Assembly: GCA_028291545.1 (NCBI GenBank)
Contig: JAQGHR010000060.1
Coordinates: 41,987 to 105,986, forward strand
DNA from: Planctomycetota bacterium
GTDB taxonomy: Bacteria > Planctomycetota > Planctomycetia > Isosphaerales > Isosphaeraceae
DNA length: 64,000 bases
Direction: 5' to 3'
The position numbers were made by a program, and so were the translations under genes. Under the pieces are notes generated by a model. The model was not told where the DNA came from, searched no databases, and saw only the letters and a program-made list of their open reading frames with translations. Of the stretch, positions 24,666 through 34,196 are shown piece after piece (within the stretch, counting starts at the first letter, position 1; every line of letters begins with the position of its first letter).

Positions 24666-26039
24666 TCAGTTCTTTGGAGCCGTCGCATCCACGTTCGGCA
24701 GCTCGAAACCTCTGCGATACTCCCTACCGAGCAGCACGTTGGCCTCGTCATCAACCCGTCCACTCTTGTCGGTGATCCGCTCGTTGGCGGCGTCCCAGTA
24801 GATCTTGCGTCCGACCTTGAGGGCGATGTTGCCGAGGTGGCAGACGACGGTGGACGTGTGCCCGATCTCGATGTCGCTGGTGCAGCGGGCGCGGGACTTG
24901 AGGCAGGCGAGGAAGTTCTGGACGTGGGGCCAGTGCTGGTCCGAACTGCCGCTCTTGATCTCGGCAGTCCGTGCACCTTCGGGATAGACCTGGAAGCCCC
25001 CGCGGTCGAGATAGAGGGTGGCATCGGTCCCGTGGAACTGGATACCGTGGCCGGCGTCGCCGCCGATGCCTCGGCCGTTCCCCTTGCGCATCTCGTACAT
25101 CTGCACGAACGGGCCGCTCGGAGAGTCGAACTCATAACTCACGAGCAGCGTGTCGGGCGTGTCGCGGAGGTCGTCGATGGCGAACTTGCCGCCCGACGCG
25201 GAGACGCTTCTCGGCGCGGTCACGCCCATCGCCATGTGGACGATGTCCTGGAGATGGACATTCCAGTCCCCGATCATGCCCGCGGCGTAATCGAAGAACC
25301 AGCGGAACGAGCCGTGGAACCGCATCCGGTTGAATTTCCGCAAGGGCGCGGGGCCGAGCCATCGGTCGTAGTCGACGCCGGCCGGCGCATGGTCTTCATC
25401 GGCGGGCTTTCCCAGACCGTCGGGCGCTTCATTCGAGAAGTTCCACGTGCGCGTCAGGCTGACGCGGCCGAGCTTGCCGTCCTGGACGAGCCTCGCGGCC
25501 TTCTGGAAGTGTTCGCCCGAGCGTTGCTGGGTGCCGATCTGGCTGACTCGCTTCTCGCGCCGCGCCGCGTTGACCATCGCGCGGCCCTCGCGGACGTTGT
25601 GCGAGACGGGCTTCTCGCAATAGACGTCCTTGCCCGCCAGACACGCATGGATAAATGGGATGGCGTGCCAGTGGTCGGGCGTGGCGACGATCACGGCATC
25701 GATCGACTTTTCGTCCAGAACCGCCCGATAATCCCGAGTGGTGCTTGGCTTCTTGCCGCGAGCTCTCTCGACGGACTCGGCGGCGGCGGCCGAGTGGGAG
25801 TCGTCCACGTCGCAAACCGCGGCGATCTGGACCTCCGGGGCGCGGAGGAAGTCGGCGAGGTCGTAGCGCCCCATCCCTCCGCAGCCAATCAAGGCAAGCG
25901 TGACCTTGTCGTTGGCGGGCGCCTTCGCGTCGTCACCGGTGCGGACGGCCGGATGTGGGAAAGTCGCAATGGCGGCCGAACCGGCCGCGAGCCGGCCGGA
26001 GGCGCCCAGGAAGTCACGGCGATTGGGCTCGGCGGCCAT
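24666..26039 (-). CDS. Tat-exported Gfo/Idh/MocA family oxidoreductase
   Basis: The 457-residue protein carries a twin-arginine signal (NRRDFLGASGRLAAGSAAIA, residues 5-24). It continues with a Rossmann dinucleotide site VTLALIGCGGMGRYDLADF and the family motif DVYCEKPVSHN, whose EKP lysine takes part in catalysis. VDYDRWLGPAP and GDWNVHLQDIVHMA are typical of planctomycete members. It would be an NAD(P)-dependent sugar or inositol-type dehydrogenase acting outside the cytoplasm; the substrate is unknown. ATG 26039 is chosen because AGGAGC precedes it and the Tat motif follows at once. Confidence 0.85.
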   Translation of the reverse strand: MAAEPNRRDFLGASGRLAAGSAAIATFPHPAVRTGDDAKAPANDKVTLALIGCGGMGRYDLADFLRAPEVQIAAVCDVDDSHSAAAAESVERARGKKPSTTRDYRAVLDEKSIDAVIVATPDHWHAIPFIHACLAGKDVYCEKPVSHNVREGRAMVNAARREKRVSQIGTQQRSGEHFQKAARLVQDGKLGRVSLTRTWNFSNEAPDGLGKPADEDHAPAGVDYDRWLGPAPLRKFNRMRFHGSFRWFFDYAAGMIGDWNVHLQDIVHMAMGVTAPRSVSASGGKFAIDDLRDTPDTLLVSYEFDSPSGPFVQMYEMRKGNGRGIGGDAGHGIQFHGTDATLYLDRGGFQVYPEGARTAEIKSGSSDQHWPHVQNFLACLKSRARCTSDIEIGHTSTVVCHLGNIALKVGRKIYWDAANERITDKSGRVDDEANVLLGREYRRGFELPNVDATAPKN

Positions 26040-26296
26040 CCGTTGCAAGCTCCTGGATGCAGACGTCTGAGAGTGGGCGGCAGCCGGTTCCGCACCCACT
26101 CGTAGGTTCTAATCCTCATGCACGCTCGACGCAAGGTCCGTCTCCACGAGCGAGGCCGCGCTTTATTTCCCCACAGAGCGCAGGGATCCAAAGATGGCGA
26201 GACGGGTTGAACTCCCGTCCTCCTCGCGCAACAATCATGTGCCCGGCTCGTCGTGGGACGAGCTTGACGGGCCATCGCGAGGAACTGGGGTCCGGC

Positions 26297-27598
26297 ATGC
26301 TCAATCGTGGCCTGGCAGTGATAGCGTGCCTGCTCGCGACGTTCGCGGTTTTCAGTGTCATTCGGCTCGTGCGCCGCCGTCGTCGGGTTCTCTCCGAGTT
26401 GGAACGTGGGCTGGAGGCCCTGACGACGGGGCTGCCGGCTCGGCCGGTGACTGCGGCCGTCGGTGGGCGGCTGGCGGATCTCGCACGCGCCTTCAACGAG
26501 ATGGCCCCGGAGGTCGAGGCTCATCTCGCGACTCTCGAAGGGGATCGGCAGCTGCTCGGCGCGGTTCTCGGCGGCATGACCGAGAGCGTGATCGCGGTGG
26601 ATGCGCGTCGCCGATTGCTGTTCGCGAACGAGGCCGCGGCAAGGCTGTTCAGCCTGAGTACCGGCTCGGTGGGACGGCTGGTGGCCGAGCTGGTGCGTAG
26701 CCCTCGGGTCCAGGCGGCCGTGGATGCCACCTTGATGGGTCCGAAGCCGCACCGGGACGAGATTATCCTCGCCGTCCCGGACTCCCGGCCCCTGGGCGGA
26801 TCGCGATCGCTGGCCGTTCAGGGGACGCCGCTACCGGGATCACCGCCCACGGGGGCCGTACTCGTCTTTCATGACGTGACCGACCTGCGTCGGCTGGAGC
26901 GCATGAGACAGGATTTCGTCGCGAACGCTTCCCACGAGCTCAAGACTCCTCTCGCCGCGATCAAGGCCTACACCGAGACGCTCCTTGATGGCGCCCTCCA
27001 TGATGCCGAAGTGAATACTCGTTTCCTCACGCAGATCGACGAGCAGACCGACCGATTGAATCAGCTCATCCTCGATCTCCTGAGTCTCGCCCGGCTGGAA
27101 TCCGGGCAGGATGCCTTCCATCACGGCCCATTGCAACTTGGCCCGATCGTTCGCAAGATCGCCCAGACCTATCGCGGACGCGCCGAGGCCAAGGGGATCG
27201 TTTACGACCTGGATCTGACGAGCGATCTCCTCTGGGTCAACGCCGACGAGGAGGCCATGAGACAGATTCTCGATAACCTCATCGATAACGCCCTCAAGTA
27301 CACCCCCGGCGGTGGCCGGGTCGCTGTCTCCTGCCAGGCGACGGAGGACCTGGCCATCCTGACCGTGACGGATACCGGCCTGGGCATCCCCCGCGACGAT
27401 CAGCCCCGCGTTTTCGAACGGTTCTACCGAGTGGACAAGGCTCGCAGCCGCGAGCTGGGCGGGACCGGCCTCGGCCTGGCCATCGTCAAGCACCTGACCC
27501 AGTCCCTGGGAGGACAGATCACGGTCGAGAGCCGCGTGGGACAGGGTAGCGTATTCACGGTCAGCTTGCCCCGACTCGACGAAGGGGCCGAGGAATGA
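26297..27598 (+). CDS. phoR: PhoR-type sensor histidine kinase
   Basis: The 433-residue protein has one N-terminal membrane segment (residues 5-23), a HAMP-like stretch, a PAS domain (about 85-195), an H-box FVANASHELKTPLAAIKAY with His213, an N-box DNLIDNALKYTP, and G-boxes VTDTGLGIP and GGTGLGLAIVKH. This is the PhoR layout: it phosphorylates PhoB when phosphate is scarce. ATG 26297 follows GGGG with good spacing. Its partner phoB lies on the far side of the pst genes rather than beside it. Two stable hairpins (26201-26219, 26246-26263) lie in its leader. Confidence 0.88.
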   Translation: MLNRGLAVIACLLATFAVFSVIRLVRRRRRVLSELERGLEALTTGLPARPVTAAVGGRLADLARAFNEMAPEVEAHLATLEGDRQLLGAVLGGMTESVIAVDARRRLLFANEAAARLFSLSTGSVGRLVAELVRSPRVQAAVDATLMGPKPHRDEIILAVPDSRPLGGSRSLAVQGTPLPGSPPTGAVLVFHDVTDLRRLERMRQDFVANASHELKTPLAAIKAYTETLLDGALHDAEVNTRFLTQIDEQTDRLNQLILDLLSLARLESGQDAFHHGPLQLGPIVRKIAQTYRGRAEAKGIVYDLDLTSDLLWVNADEEAMRQILDNLIDNALKYTPGGGRVAVSCQATEDLAILTVTDTGLGIPRDDQPRVFERFYRVDKARSRELGGTGLGLAIVKHLTQSLGGQITVESRVGQGSVFTVSLPRLDEGAEE

Positions 27599-27716
27599 CC
27601 GACCCGGGGCGGAAGATGTTCGCAAAATCGCTTTCTTCGGAGGCCCTGAACCCTGCCGAGCACCGCCTCCGGAATCGTGGACCGACTCCTGAACTTCGTG
27701 CCGTCCCTCCCGGATG

Positions 27717-27748
27717 CTCATCAAATCTTCACGATGTTCGAGTAGACT
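27717..27748 (+). promoter_or_regulatory. Pho-box-like promoter of pstS
   Basis: CTCAT and TTCAC stand 11 bases apart (27717-27721, 27728-27732), and the second 11-base unit is followed after four bases by the -10 box TAGACT (27743-27748). The promoter of phoB has the same arrangement with identical spacing, as expected for direct repeats bound by PhoB. Confidence 0.6.
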
Positions 27749-27837
27749 GTTAGTCTTCCTCGCCTCTGCAAGGACTTTCCGCGCCTACCACCATGCATTC
27801 ATCGTCGTCCATCGATCGTCCCCATTCGAGGCATCCC

Positions 27838-28800
27838 ATGAGGCCCCGCGTCTTCGTCGCGATCCTTCCGTCCGCTCTCGCCGCACTTACCTTGGTCTTG
27901 TCTGGATGCGGGGGCGGAGCCACCACGACGGGGTCGGGTAAGGCCATCGAGGTCGACGGATCGAGCACGGTCTTCCGCATCAGCAAGGCTGCTCGGGATA
28001 GTTTCAAGAAGGTGGATCCGTCCGCTCGCATCGTGGTGGACAACCACGGCACGGGCGGGGGGTTCGCACGATACCTCGACGGTGAAGTGGACATCGTCGA
28101 TGCCTCGCGAGACGCGAAGCCGGACGAGCAAGAGAAGGCCAAGGCCAAGAAGCTCGACTGGACGCGATTCCTCGTCGGCCACGATGGAATCACACTCGTC
28201 GTGAACGCCAAGAACACGTCGATCACCGAACTGTCCGTCCCCCAGCTCAAGGATCTCTTCGCCGTGGGCTCGAAGATCAAGACCTGGAAGGATCTGGACC
28301 CGTCCTGGCCCGCCGAGAAGATCAGCCTCAATACGCCCGACGATGCCTCGGGGACCTACGAGTTCTTCGTCGAGGCCGTCCTGGGCAAGGGTAAGAAAAC
28401 GCGGACCGACGTACAGGCCAGTCCGGACGACAACACGCTCGTGCGCAGCGTGGCCAGCGATCCGTATGGACTGGGTTACTTCGGTTATGCCTACTTCGCG
28501 GCCAATCAAGAGAAACTTCGCGCGGTGCCGATCCGAGAGAAGGCCGATGGCGCGGCGGTCCTCCCCGACCCGAAGTCGATCCTGGACGGTTCGTACAAGC
28601 CGCTCTCCCGACCCCTCTACATCTTCGCGAAGACGGACTCGTTGAAGCGCCCCGAGGTTCTCGCGTTCGTCACGCATTACCTCGAAAATGTGTCCACGCT
28701 CGCGGAATCGGGAGGCTATGTCTCACCGACGGCCGAGGAGCGAGCCCAGAATCAGAAGACCCTGGCGACCGCCGCCAAGGGAGCGGGAGCACAGCCGTGA
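27838..28800 (+). CDS. pstS: Phosphate-binding lipoprotein PstS
   Basis: The 320-residue protein binds phosphate outside the cytoplasmic membrane and delivers it to PstCAB. It has a lipoprotein signal with lipobox LSGC (residues about 20-23), the N-terminal IEVDGSSTVF strand, a glycine-rich NHGTGGGF that holds phosphate, and SLNTPDDASGTYEFFVEAVL, all typical of PstS/SphX. ATG 27838 is preferred over ATG 27793 because GAGG stands just upstream and the signal peptide follows at once. pstC overlaps its stop codon. Confidence 0.9.
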   Translation: MRPRVFVAILPSALAALTLVLSGCGGGATTTGSGKAIEVDGSSTVFRISKAARDSFKKVDPSARIVVDNHGTGGGFARYLDGEVDIVDASRDAKPDEQEKAKAKKLDWTRFLVGHDGITLVVNAKNTSITELSVPQLKDLFAVGSKIKTWKDLDPSWPAEKISLNTPDDASGTYEFFVEAVLGKGKKTRTDVQASPDDNTLVRSVASDPYGLGYFGYAYFAANQEKLRAVPIREKADGAAVLPDPKSILDGSYKPLSRPLYIFAKTDSLKRPEVLAFVTHYLENVSTLAESGGYVSPTAEERAQNQKTLATAAKGAGAQP

Positions 28801-29741
28801 ACCTTCCGGTCCCCTCGGGGTCCGTCGAGCGTCCCAGATGGCCCGCCCCGTCCCGGTTCCGCCGATATCAGGGGCCGGTGATGCTGAGCCTGCTGGCAAT
28901 CTGCGCGTTGGTCACGGTGCTGACGACAATCGGGATCGTCGCGGTGCTCGGCCTCGAAACCATTCACTTCTTTCGCGAGTCGCACGTCAGCCTGCCGGCG
29001 TTCGTGTTCGGCACCGAGGTCGATCCGCCGAAGTTCGGCATCTTCCCCTTGATCTGGGGGACCGTGATGGTCGCCGCGGGCGCCTCGCTGATCGCCTTGC
29101 CGATCGGTCTCCTGAGCGCCTTGTACCTGAGCGAATACGCGCCCCGACGGGTCCGCGCCGTCCTGAAACCGGCGCTCGAACTGCTCGCGGGCATCCCGAC
29201 GATTGTTTACGGCTTCCTGGCCCTGGTCCTGGTCACGCCGCTGCTGAAGGCCTGTTTCGAGCCACTTGGTTTGAAGGTGGATTCCTATAACGCATTGAGC
29301 GCCTGCGTGGTCGTCGGTGTGATGATCATCCCGATGGTCTCCTCGCTGAGCGAGGACGTACTCTCGGCGGTTCCTCGAAGCCTGCGCGAGGCGGCCTATG
29401 GCCTGGGCGCGACCAAGTTCGAGGTCTCGACCCGGATCGTGCTCCCGGCCGGACTCTCGGGCGTCGCGGCGTCGTTCATCCTGGCGATCAGCCGGGCGGT
29501 CGGCGAGACGATGGCGGTGGTCCTCGCGGCCGGCCGGATGCCGAACGTCACGGCAAATCCGCTTCGATCGGTCGAGACGATGACCGCGTATATCGTGGCG
29601 ATCACGGGCGGCGACGCGTCGTACGGGACTCCAAAGTACTTATCGTTGTTCGCGGTCGGCATGACCTTGTTTGTGATGACTCTGGGCCTGAACATTCTCT
29701 CGGGCCTGATCCTGAGGCGGTTCCGCGAGGTTTACAATTGA
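28797..29741 (+). CDS. pstC: Phosphate ABC transporter permease PstC
   Basis: The 314-residue protein has about six membrane segments, with an extracellular loop after the first (FRESHVSLPAFVFGTEVDPP) and the ABC-permease EAA loop near SLREAAYGLGATKFEVSTRI. YGFLALVLVTPLL and ISRAVGETMAVVLAAGR are PstC-type. With PstA it forms the membrane channel for phosphate. GTG 28797 overlaps the pstS stop, and its own stop overlaps the pstA start, so the genes are translationally coupled. Confidence 0.93.
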   Translation: MNLPVPSGSVERPRWPAPSRFRRYQGPVMLSLLAICALVTVLTTIGIVAVLGLETIHFFRESHVSLPAFVFGTEVDPPKFGIFPLIWGTVMVAAGASLIALPIGLLSALYLSEYAPRRVRAVLKPALELLAGIPTIVYGFLALVLVTPLLKACFEPLGLKVDSYNALSACVVVGVMIIPMVSSLSEDVLSAVPRSLREAAYGLGATKFEVSTRIVLPAGLSGVAASFILAISRAVGETMAVVLAAGRMPNVTANPLRSVETMTAYIVAITGGDASYGTPKYLSLFAVGMTLFVMTLGLNILSGLILRRFREVYN

Positions 29742-30676
29742 GCGTGGTGGAGTCGGACAACTACGAGCCGGAACGCAGGGCGAGGCGGCTGGCCGGGCCG
29801 CTGTTCGGGGCGGCGTGCCTGCTCGCGACCCTGACCGGCGTCGTCGTGCTCTCGGTGGTTCTGGGCGCGGTCGCCGCCGCCGCCCTGGGCCATGGATCGC
29901 AGCATCCCTGGTACGCGATCGGGCCCAACGCGTGGAAACTCGGAAGGTTCCTGGTCTCGCTGACTCAGAAGTTCAGCGAGGACGCGGGGTTCCGCGCCGG
30001 CGTTTACGGCAGCCTCTGGCTCCTGGCACTGACGGTGCTGTTCGCCGTCCCGACGGGCGTGGGGGCGGCCGTCTTCCTGGAAGAATTCACGCCGCCGGGC
30101 CGGTTGCGGCGCGCGATCCAGATGAACATCGCGAACCTGGCCGGAGTGCCGTCGATCGTGTACGGAATCCTTGGACTCGCGTTGTTCGTCCGGGCCTTCG
30201 GGTTCGAAAGTTTTGCACTCGGCCGGTCGCTCTGGGCGGGGGCCCTGACGCTGGCACTGCTCGTCCTGCCAGTGATCGTGCTGGCGACGCAGGAGGCCCT
30301 TCGCTCCGTTCCATCGTCGCTCCGACATGCAGCGCTGGCTCTGGGCGCCTCGCGTTGGGAGACGGTGCGAGATCACGTGCTGCCCATGGCCGTGCCGGGC
30401 ATCTTGACCGGCACGATCCTGGCCGTCAGCCGCGCCATCGGCGAGACCGCGCCCGTGCTCATGGTCGGTGCCGCCGGGTCGATCGACTGGATCCCCAACG
30501 GACCCGGAGATCGCTACACCGCCTTGCCGGTGGAGATCTATAACTACGCCAAGGAACCCGGCGTCGAATTTCAATCCGTGGCCGCGGGGGGGATCTTGTT
30601 GCTGCTCGTGATCCTCCTCACGATGAATTCGATCGCGATCGTCATCCGAAACAAATATCGGGTACCCACGAGATGA
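29738..30676 (+). CDS. pstA: Phosphate ABC transporter permease PstA
   Basis: The 312-residue protein has six predicted membrane segments, the PstA motif [20 protein letters not shown], and an EAA loop [20 protein letters not shown], followed by [17 protein letters not shown]. It pairs with PstC as the second half of the channel. TTG 29738 overlaps the pstC stop (TTGA), and pstB begins within its last codons. The N-terminus is rather hydrophilic and charged (residues 1-20). Confidence 0.93.
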   Translation: MSVVESDNYEPERRARRLAGPLFGAACLLATLTGVVVLSVVLGAVAAAALGHGSQHPWYAIGPNAWKLGRFLVSLTQKFSEDAGFRAGVYGSLWLLALTVLFAVPTGVGAAVFLEEFTPPGRLRRAIQMNIANLAGVPSIVYGILGLALFVRAFGFESFALGRSLWAGALTLALLVLPVIVLATQEALRSVPSSLRHAALALGASRWETVRDHVLPMAVPGILTGTILAVSRAIGETAPVLMVGAAGSIDWIPNGPGDRYTALPVEIYNYAKEPGVEFQSVAAGGILLLLVILLTMNSIAIVIRNKYRVPTR

Positions 30677-31575
30677 CCACTCGCTCGCCCCTCCGAATCG
30701 AGCCCACCACGCCTCCCGACGAGAGTCCGCCGATGCGCCCGTCGGATCCGCTGCCCGCGTTGCCGCCCCCGAAGCCCGACCCGGCGACGGTGCCCGATCC
30801 GGTCATCTCCGCGCGGAGCCTCTGCGTCTGGTACGGCTCGTCGATGGCGCTCAAGAACGTCGATATCGATATCCCGCGGCACAAGATTACCGCTTTGATC
30901 GGGCCATCCGGCTGCGGGAAAAGCACGCTTCTTCGGTGTTTCAACCGCATGAACGACCTCATCCCGGGTGCCCGGATGGAAGGGACCATCAAGTTCGAGG
31001 GGATCGAGCTGGCCGATCCCAGCATCGACGCCGTGGCCCTCCGGCGTCGCGTCGGGATGGTCTTCCAGAAGCCGAATCCGTTCCCCAAGAGCATCTATCA
31101 GAACGTCGCCTGGGGAGCGCGGATCAACGGCTACAAAGGGGACATGGATGAACTCGTCGAGAAATCGCTCCGCCGGGCGGCGTTGTGGGAGGAGGTCCGG
31201 GGCAAGCTCCACAAATCCGGCCTGGACCTCTCCGGCGGGCAGCAACAGCGACTTTGCATCGCGAGGACGCTGGCGGTCGAGCCGGAAATCATCCTGATGG
31301 ACGAGCCATGCTCGGCGCTGGACCCGATCGCGACGGCCAAGGTCGAGGACCTGATGGACGAGCTCAAGGAAGACTACACGATCGTGATCGTGACGCATAA
31401 TATGCAGCAGGCCCGCCGGACCAGCGACATGACCGCGTGCCTGATGCTCGACGAAGCCGCGGTCCAGGGCGGCCATCGCACCGGAGTGATCGCCGAGTTC
31501 AGCCCGACCGAGAAGCTCTTCACCAATCCGAGCGATCCCCGGACCGAAGCGTACATCACGGGACGAATCGGCTAG
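30673..31575 (+). CDS. pstB: Phosphate ABC transporter ATPase PstB
   Basis: The 300-residue ATPase powers uptake. Walker [10 protein letters not shown] is at residues 77-85, the signature [15 protein letters not shown] and Walker [14 protein letters not shown] follow in order, and [11 protein letters not shown] plus [15 protein letters not shown] are PstB-specific. The first 44 residues form a Pro-rich extension not usual for the family. No phoU follows, although PhoU normally links PstB to PhoR signalling. Confidence 0.95.
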   Translation: MTTRSPLRIEPTTPPDESPPMRPSDPLPALPPPKPDPATVPDPVISARSLCVWYGSSMALKNVDIDIPRHKITALIGPSGCGKSTLLRCFNRMNDLIPGARMEGTIKFEGIELADPSIDAVALRRRVGMVFQKPNPFPKSIYQNVAWGARINGYKGDMDELVEKSLRRAALWEEVRGKLHKSGLDLSGGQQQRLCIARTLAVEPEIILMDEPCSALDPIATAKVEDLMDELKEDYTIVIVTHNMQQARRTSDMTACLMLDEAAVQGGHRTGVIAEFSPTEKLFTNPSDPRTEAYITGRIG

Positions 31576-31671
31576 GGCGACGTCCTCCTGGCTGTCGCAA
31601 TCTTTGCCCGCTGACGATGTCGCATGGCAGACGAACAAGTTTTCGCGGATCTTGGATCAATCATCGAGATT

Positions 31672-31703
31672 TCATCTGAACTTCATGACTGCGTGTTAGC
31701 CTC
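31672..31703 (+). promoter_or_regulatory. Pho-box-like promoter of phoB
   Basis: TTCATCTGAAC and TTCATGACTGC are 11-base direct repeats (31672-31693), followed after four bases by TAGCCT (31698-31703) as -10. Layout and spacing equal those in front of pstS, so phoB is probably self-activated. Confidence 0.65.
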
Positions 31704-31754
31704 CCTGGCATGACTACTCTACTCGCACTAACGGCGGCGGCCCCGACGACACTC

Positions 31755-32462
31755 ATGGCCAAGCCCAAGATTCTCATCATCGAAGACGAGCGTGCCCTCG
31801 TGGAGCCGCTTGCGTACAGCCTCTCTCGCGAGGGGTTCGAGGTCCTGACGGCCCATGACGGCGGCGACGGCCTGCGACAGGCGCAGGTGCGCCTGCCCGA
31901 CCTGATCGTCCTGGACCTGATGCTCCCGGTCCGGGGCGGCCTGGACGTTTGCAAGGAGCTGCGCGCCGGGGCGCAGACCCGTGACATCCCGATCATCATG
32001 GTCACCGCGAAGGCCGAGGAGTCGGATGAGCTCGTCGGCTTCGCCGTCGGGGCCGACGACTACGTGACGAAGCCCTATCGCCAGAAGGTCTTGATCGAAC
32101 GGATCAAGAAAGAGCTCCGCCGCAGCGCCGCTCGCGATGAATCACCCAGCGAGGCCGTGACCGAGTGCCAGGGTGTCACGATCGACCGCCATCGTCACCG
32201 CGCCTTGATCGGCGACGAGGAGCTGATCCTCACCCCGACCGAGTTCCGCCTCCTGGAATCGCTCCTGCGCCAGTCGGGTCGCGCCTTCACCCGCCATGAG
32301 CTGATGGACGCGGCGATCGGGGAGGATGCCATCGTCCTGGAGCGGACCATCGACGTCCACGTGAAGAGCCTGCGGAAGAAGATGGGGGATTCGGCCGACC
32401 TTATCGAGACGGTACGCGGCGTCGGATACCGGTTCCGTGAAGAACGGGCTGGCAGTTCCTGA
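31755..32462 (+). CDS. phoB: PhoB-type response regulator
   Basis: The 235-residue protein has a receiver domain with the acidic pocket IIEDE, phospho-acceptor Asp54 (LIVLDLMLP), Thr in MVTAKAE and Lys in VTKPY, followed by an OmpR-type winged helix (LTPTEFRLLESLLRQ, TIDVHVKSLRKKMG, VRGVGYRF). It activates phosphate-starvation genes after phosphorylation by PhoR. ATG 31755 fits the family start; an ATG at 31710 would lie at the expected transcription start. The 3' end overlaps csrA on the other strand by 62 bases. Confidence 0.9.
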   Translation: MAKPKILIIEDERALVEPLAYSLSREGFEVLTAHDGGDGLRQAQVRLPDLIVLDLMLPVRGGLDVCKELRAGAQTRDIPIIMVTAKAEESDELVGFAVGADDYVTKPYRQKVLIERIKKELRRSAARDESPSEAVTECQGVTIDRHRHRALIGDEELILTPTEFRLLESLLRQSGRAFTRHELMDAAIGEDAIVLERTIDVHVKSLRKKMGDSADLIETVRGVGYRFREERAGSS

Positions 32463-32679
32463 ATCGGCTCGCGAGCGGTCGTGGCGGCTCGGACGCCACC
32501 GGGACTTGCGGGCAATCGGGGGCTTCGGCGAACGATCGAAGCTCGGCCCGCACGACGGAGATTTGCCTCGGCGCCTCGATGCCGAGCCGGACCTGTCCCC
32601 CCTCCAGGCGGACCACCGTCACGCAGATATCATCGCCGATGTAGACTTTTTCCAGCAGCTTTCGCGTCAGTACCAGCAT
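32401..32679 (-). CDS. csrA: Carbon storage regulator CsrA
   Basis: The first 48 residues are a clear CsrA: MLVLTRKLLEKVYIGDDI, then VRLEGGQVRLGIEAP and ISVVRAEL, with the RNA-binding Leu4 and the Arg of the C-terminal strand. CsrA dimers bind GGA motifs in mRNA leaders and control translation. A tail of some 44 further residues, Pro/Arg-rich, exceeds the usual 60-70 length and is encoded over the end of phoB. The gene converges on phoB, so the two mRNAs are antisense in 62 bases. Confidence 0.88.
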   Translation of the reverse strand: MLVLTRKLLEKVYIGDDICVTVVRLEGGQVRLGIEAPRQISVVRAELRSFAEAPDCPQVPVASEPPRPLASRFRNCQPVLHGTGIRRRVPSR

Positions 32680-32759
32680 GGCGTACCGCTCCCCGGTGGC
32701 CGATCGGTCGTGGAATCTCTCCGACATCCCAAGACTAGGTCACGTTCGTAAGGGACGTC

Positions 32760-33974
32760 TCATCGTCGTTCCACGATCTCCGCGTGTTCGCTGCTCACCA
32801 CCTGTCCGCCCTCGTCGACGAGGTTCAGGTAATAGACCGTGGCCCCCATGGGAACCGTGGCGGTCGCCCGTGTCCTGCCCCCATCGACCGTCGCCTCGGC
32901 CGTCTCCCACTTGCGGCCGGTCCATGCGCCGCCGTCCCTGGTGAAGAGCAGTTCGGCTTTCACGATCGGCGATGCGCCCTTGAAATCGACCCAGGCCCGA
33001 TCACCGTCCCGGCCCTTGCCGGTGATCGTCGCCAGGGTCTTGCCGTCGCGGACGATCGAGTCGGCGAAGGCCTGGATTTCCGCAGGATTCTCGCCCGCTC
33101 CGCCGTGACCGTGCGGCATTCGCAGGCGGACGCATAACGTGGAGGTCCCGCCCGCCAGGTGATACGACTTCTGCAACGAATCCATCGGATACGCGAAGTC
33201 ATTCGTGCCGGTCACCCAGAGCTTCGGCATCGTTCCGCGCTTGAGGTACTGCGACGGGTCCCACATCGCCAGCCACGTCTCGCCTTTCGCCCCCATCTTC
33301 TTCAACTCGGGGACCCAGACCGAGTCATCGCCCAGGAATCCACACCCATAAACGGGCGCGGCAAACTTCAACCGGTCGTCCAGTCCCGAGACGATGCAGG
33401 TGAGGTATCCGCCCCACGAGATCCCGGTGATCCCGATCCGATCCGCATCAACCTCCGGCATCGACCTGAGCAACGAATGTCCGAGAATCGCGTCGGCGAC
33501 CGCGTGATAGGGCCACTGGTCCGTCAGCGGGTCGTCCACCTGCCCGAATCCGCCCCAGCCCGGTGGCCCGCCCGCCTCGTGCCTCTGCCAGTTTCCGTAG
33601 GTCCCTTTGGGGACGCTCCCGCAGGTATCCATCGCAATGGCCGCGTACCCGCGTTTCGTCCACAGCCTCACCCAGGCGTCGAACGCCGTCCCCCCTCCGC
33701 CGTGGACCAGGACGATTCCCGGTGCCTTCTTGCCCGGTTCGAGCTTGGGCAGGCCCACCCACGCGAAGACGCGCGTAGGCTTGCCCTTCCAGGCCGGACC
33801 GTCGTAGAAGAGCGCCCTGACGCCTTCCGCCTCGAAGCCCGGGGCGGTATACGTCTTCGGCGGCAGGAGCATCTCGGGGGACACGCTCATGCCTGTCCCG
33901 CGACCGTCCGCCGCCGAGACGGGAGACGGTAGCGCCAAACAGGCGAGCAACGCGGCGTAGCGAACAATTTTCAT
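32760..33974 (-). CDS. Secreted alpha/beta hydrolase (acetyl xylan esterase/peptidase S9-like)
   Basis: The 404-residue protein starts with a Sec signal (MKIVRYAALLACLALPSPVSAA). It has an oxyanion-type loop LVHGGGGTAFDAWV, the nucleophile elbow GISWGG with Ser186, and a C-terminal MPHGHGGAG that may hold the catalytic His. After the hydrolase fold comes a beta-domain (residues about 320-404) seen in planctomycete esterases. It probably removes acyl groups from polysaccharides outside the cytoplasm; the substrate is unknown. ATG 33974 is chosen because the signal begins there and AGGG lies upstream. Confidence 0.8.
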   Translation of the reverse strand: MKIVRYAALLACLALPSPVSAADGRGTGMSVSPEMLLPPKTYTAPGFEAEGVRALFYDGPAWKGKPTRVFAWVGLPKLEPGKKAPGIVLVHGGGGTAFDAWVRLWTKRGYAAIAMDTCGSVPKGTYGNWQRHEAGGPPGWGGFGQVDDPLTDQWPYHAVADAILGHSLLRSMPEVDADRIGITGISWGGYLTCIVSGLDDRLKFAAPVYGCGFLGDDSVWVPELKKMGAKGETWLAMWDPSQYLKRGTMPKLWVTGTNDFAYPMDSLQKSYHLAGGTSTLCVRLRMPHGHGGAGENPAEIQAFADSIVRDGKTLATITGKGRDGDRAWVDFKGASPIVKAELLFTRDGGAWTGRKWETAEATVDGGRTRATATVPMGATVYYLNLVDEGGQVVSSEHAEIVERR

Positions 33975-34196
33975 GAGACGACCCTGAGCGGCCTCGGTGT
34001 GATTAGGGGCGAGCCCCATGGTAACGAGCGCGACGAGCCCATGGAATCCGTGGCTGTCGGCCCGTGTCGCACTGTCGCGGTTTCGAGAACTCCGCGACAT
34101 TGCAGTCGCGCGACCGGGCGGCTAGGCTAGGAGAGTGCGAGGTCCAGACGGACCCTTTTCCTCGACGACCGCAGGCCACCAATACGGGGTGCCGCA

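Noticed and set aside
24303..26105. A 600-codon rightward frame opposite the Gfo/Idh/MocA gene
   Set aside because: The minus strand encodes a complete Tat signal and family motifs; the opposite frame is compositional shadow.
30571..31638. Leftward frame opposite pstB
   Set aside because: pstB has Walker A, signature and Walker B on the plus strand; the opposite frame has no domain.
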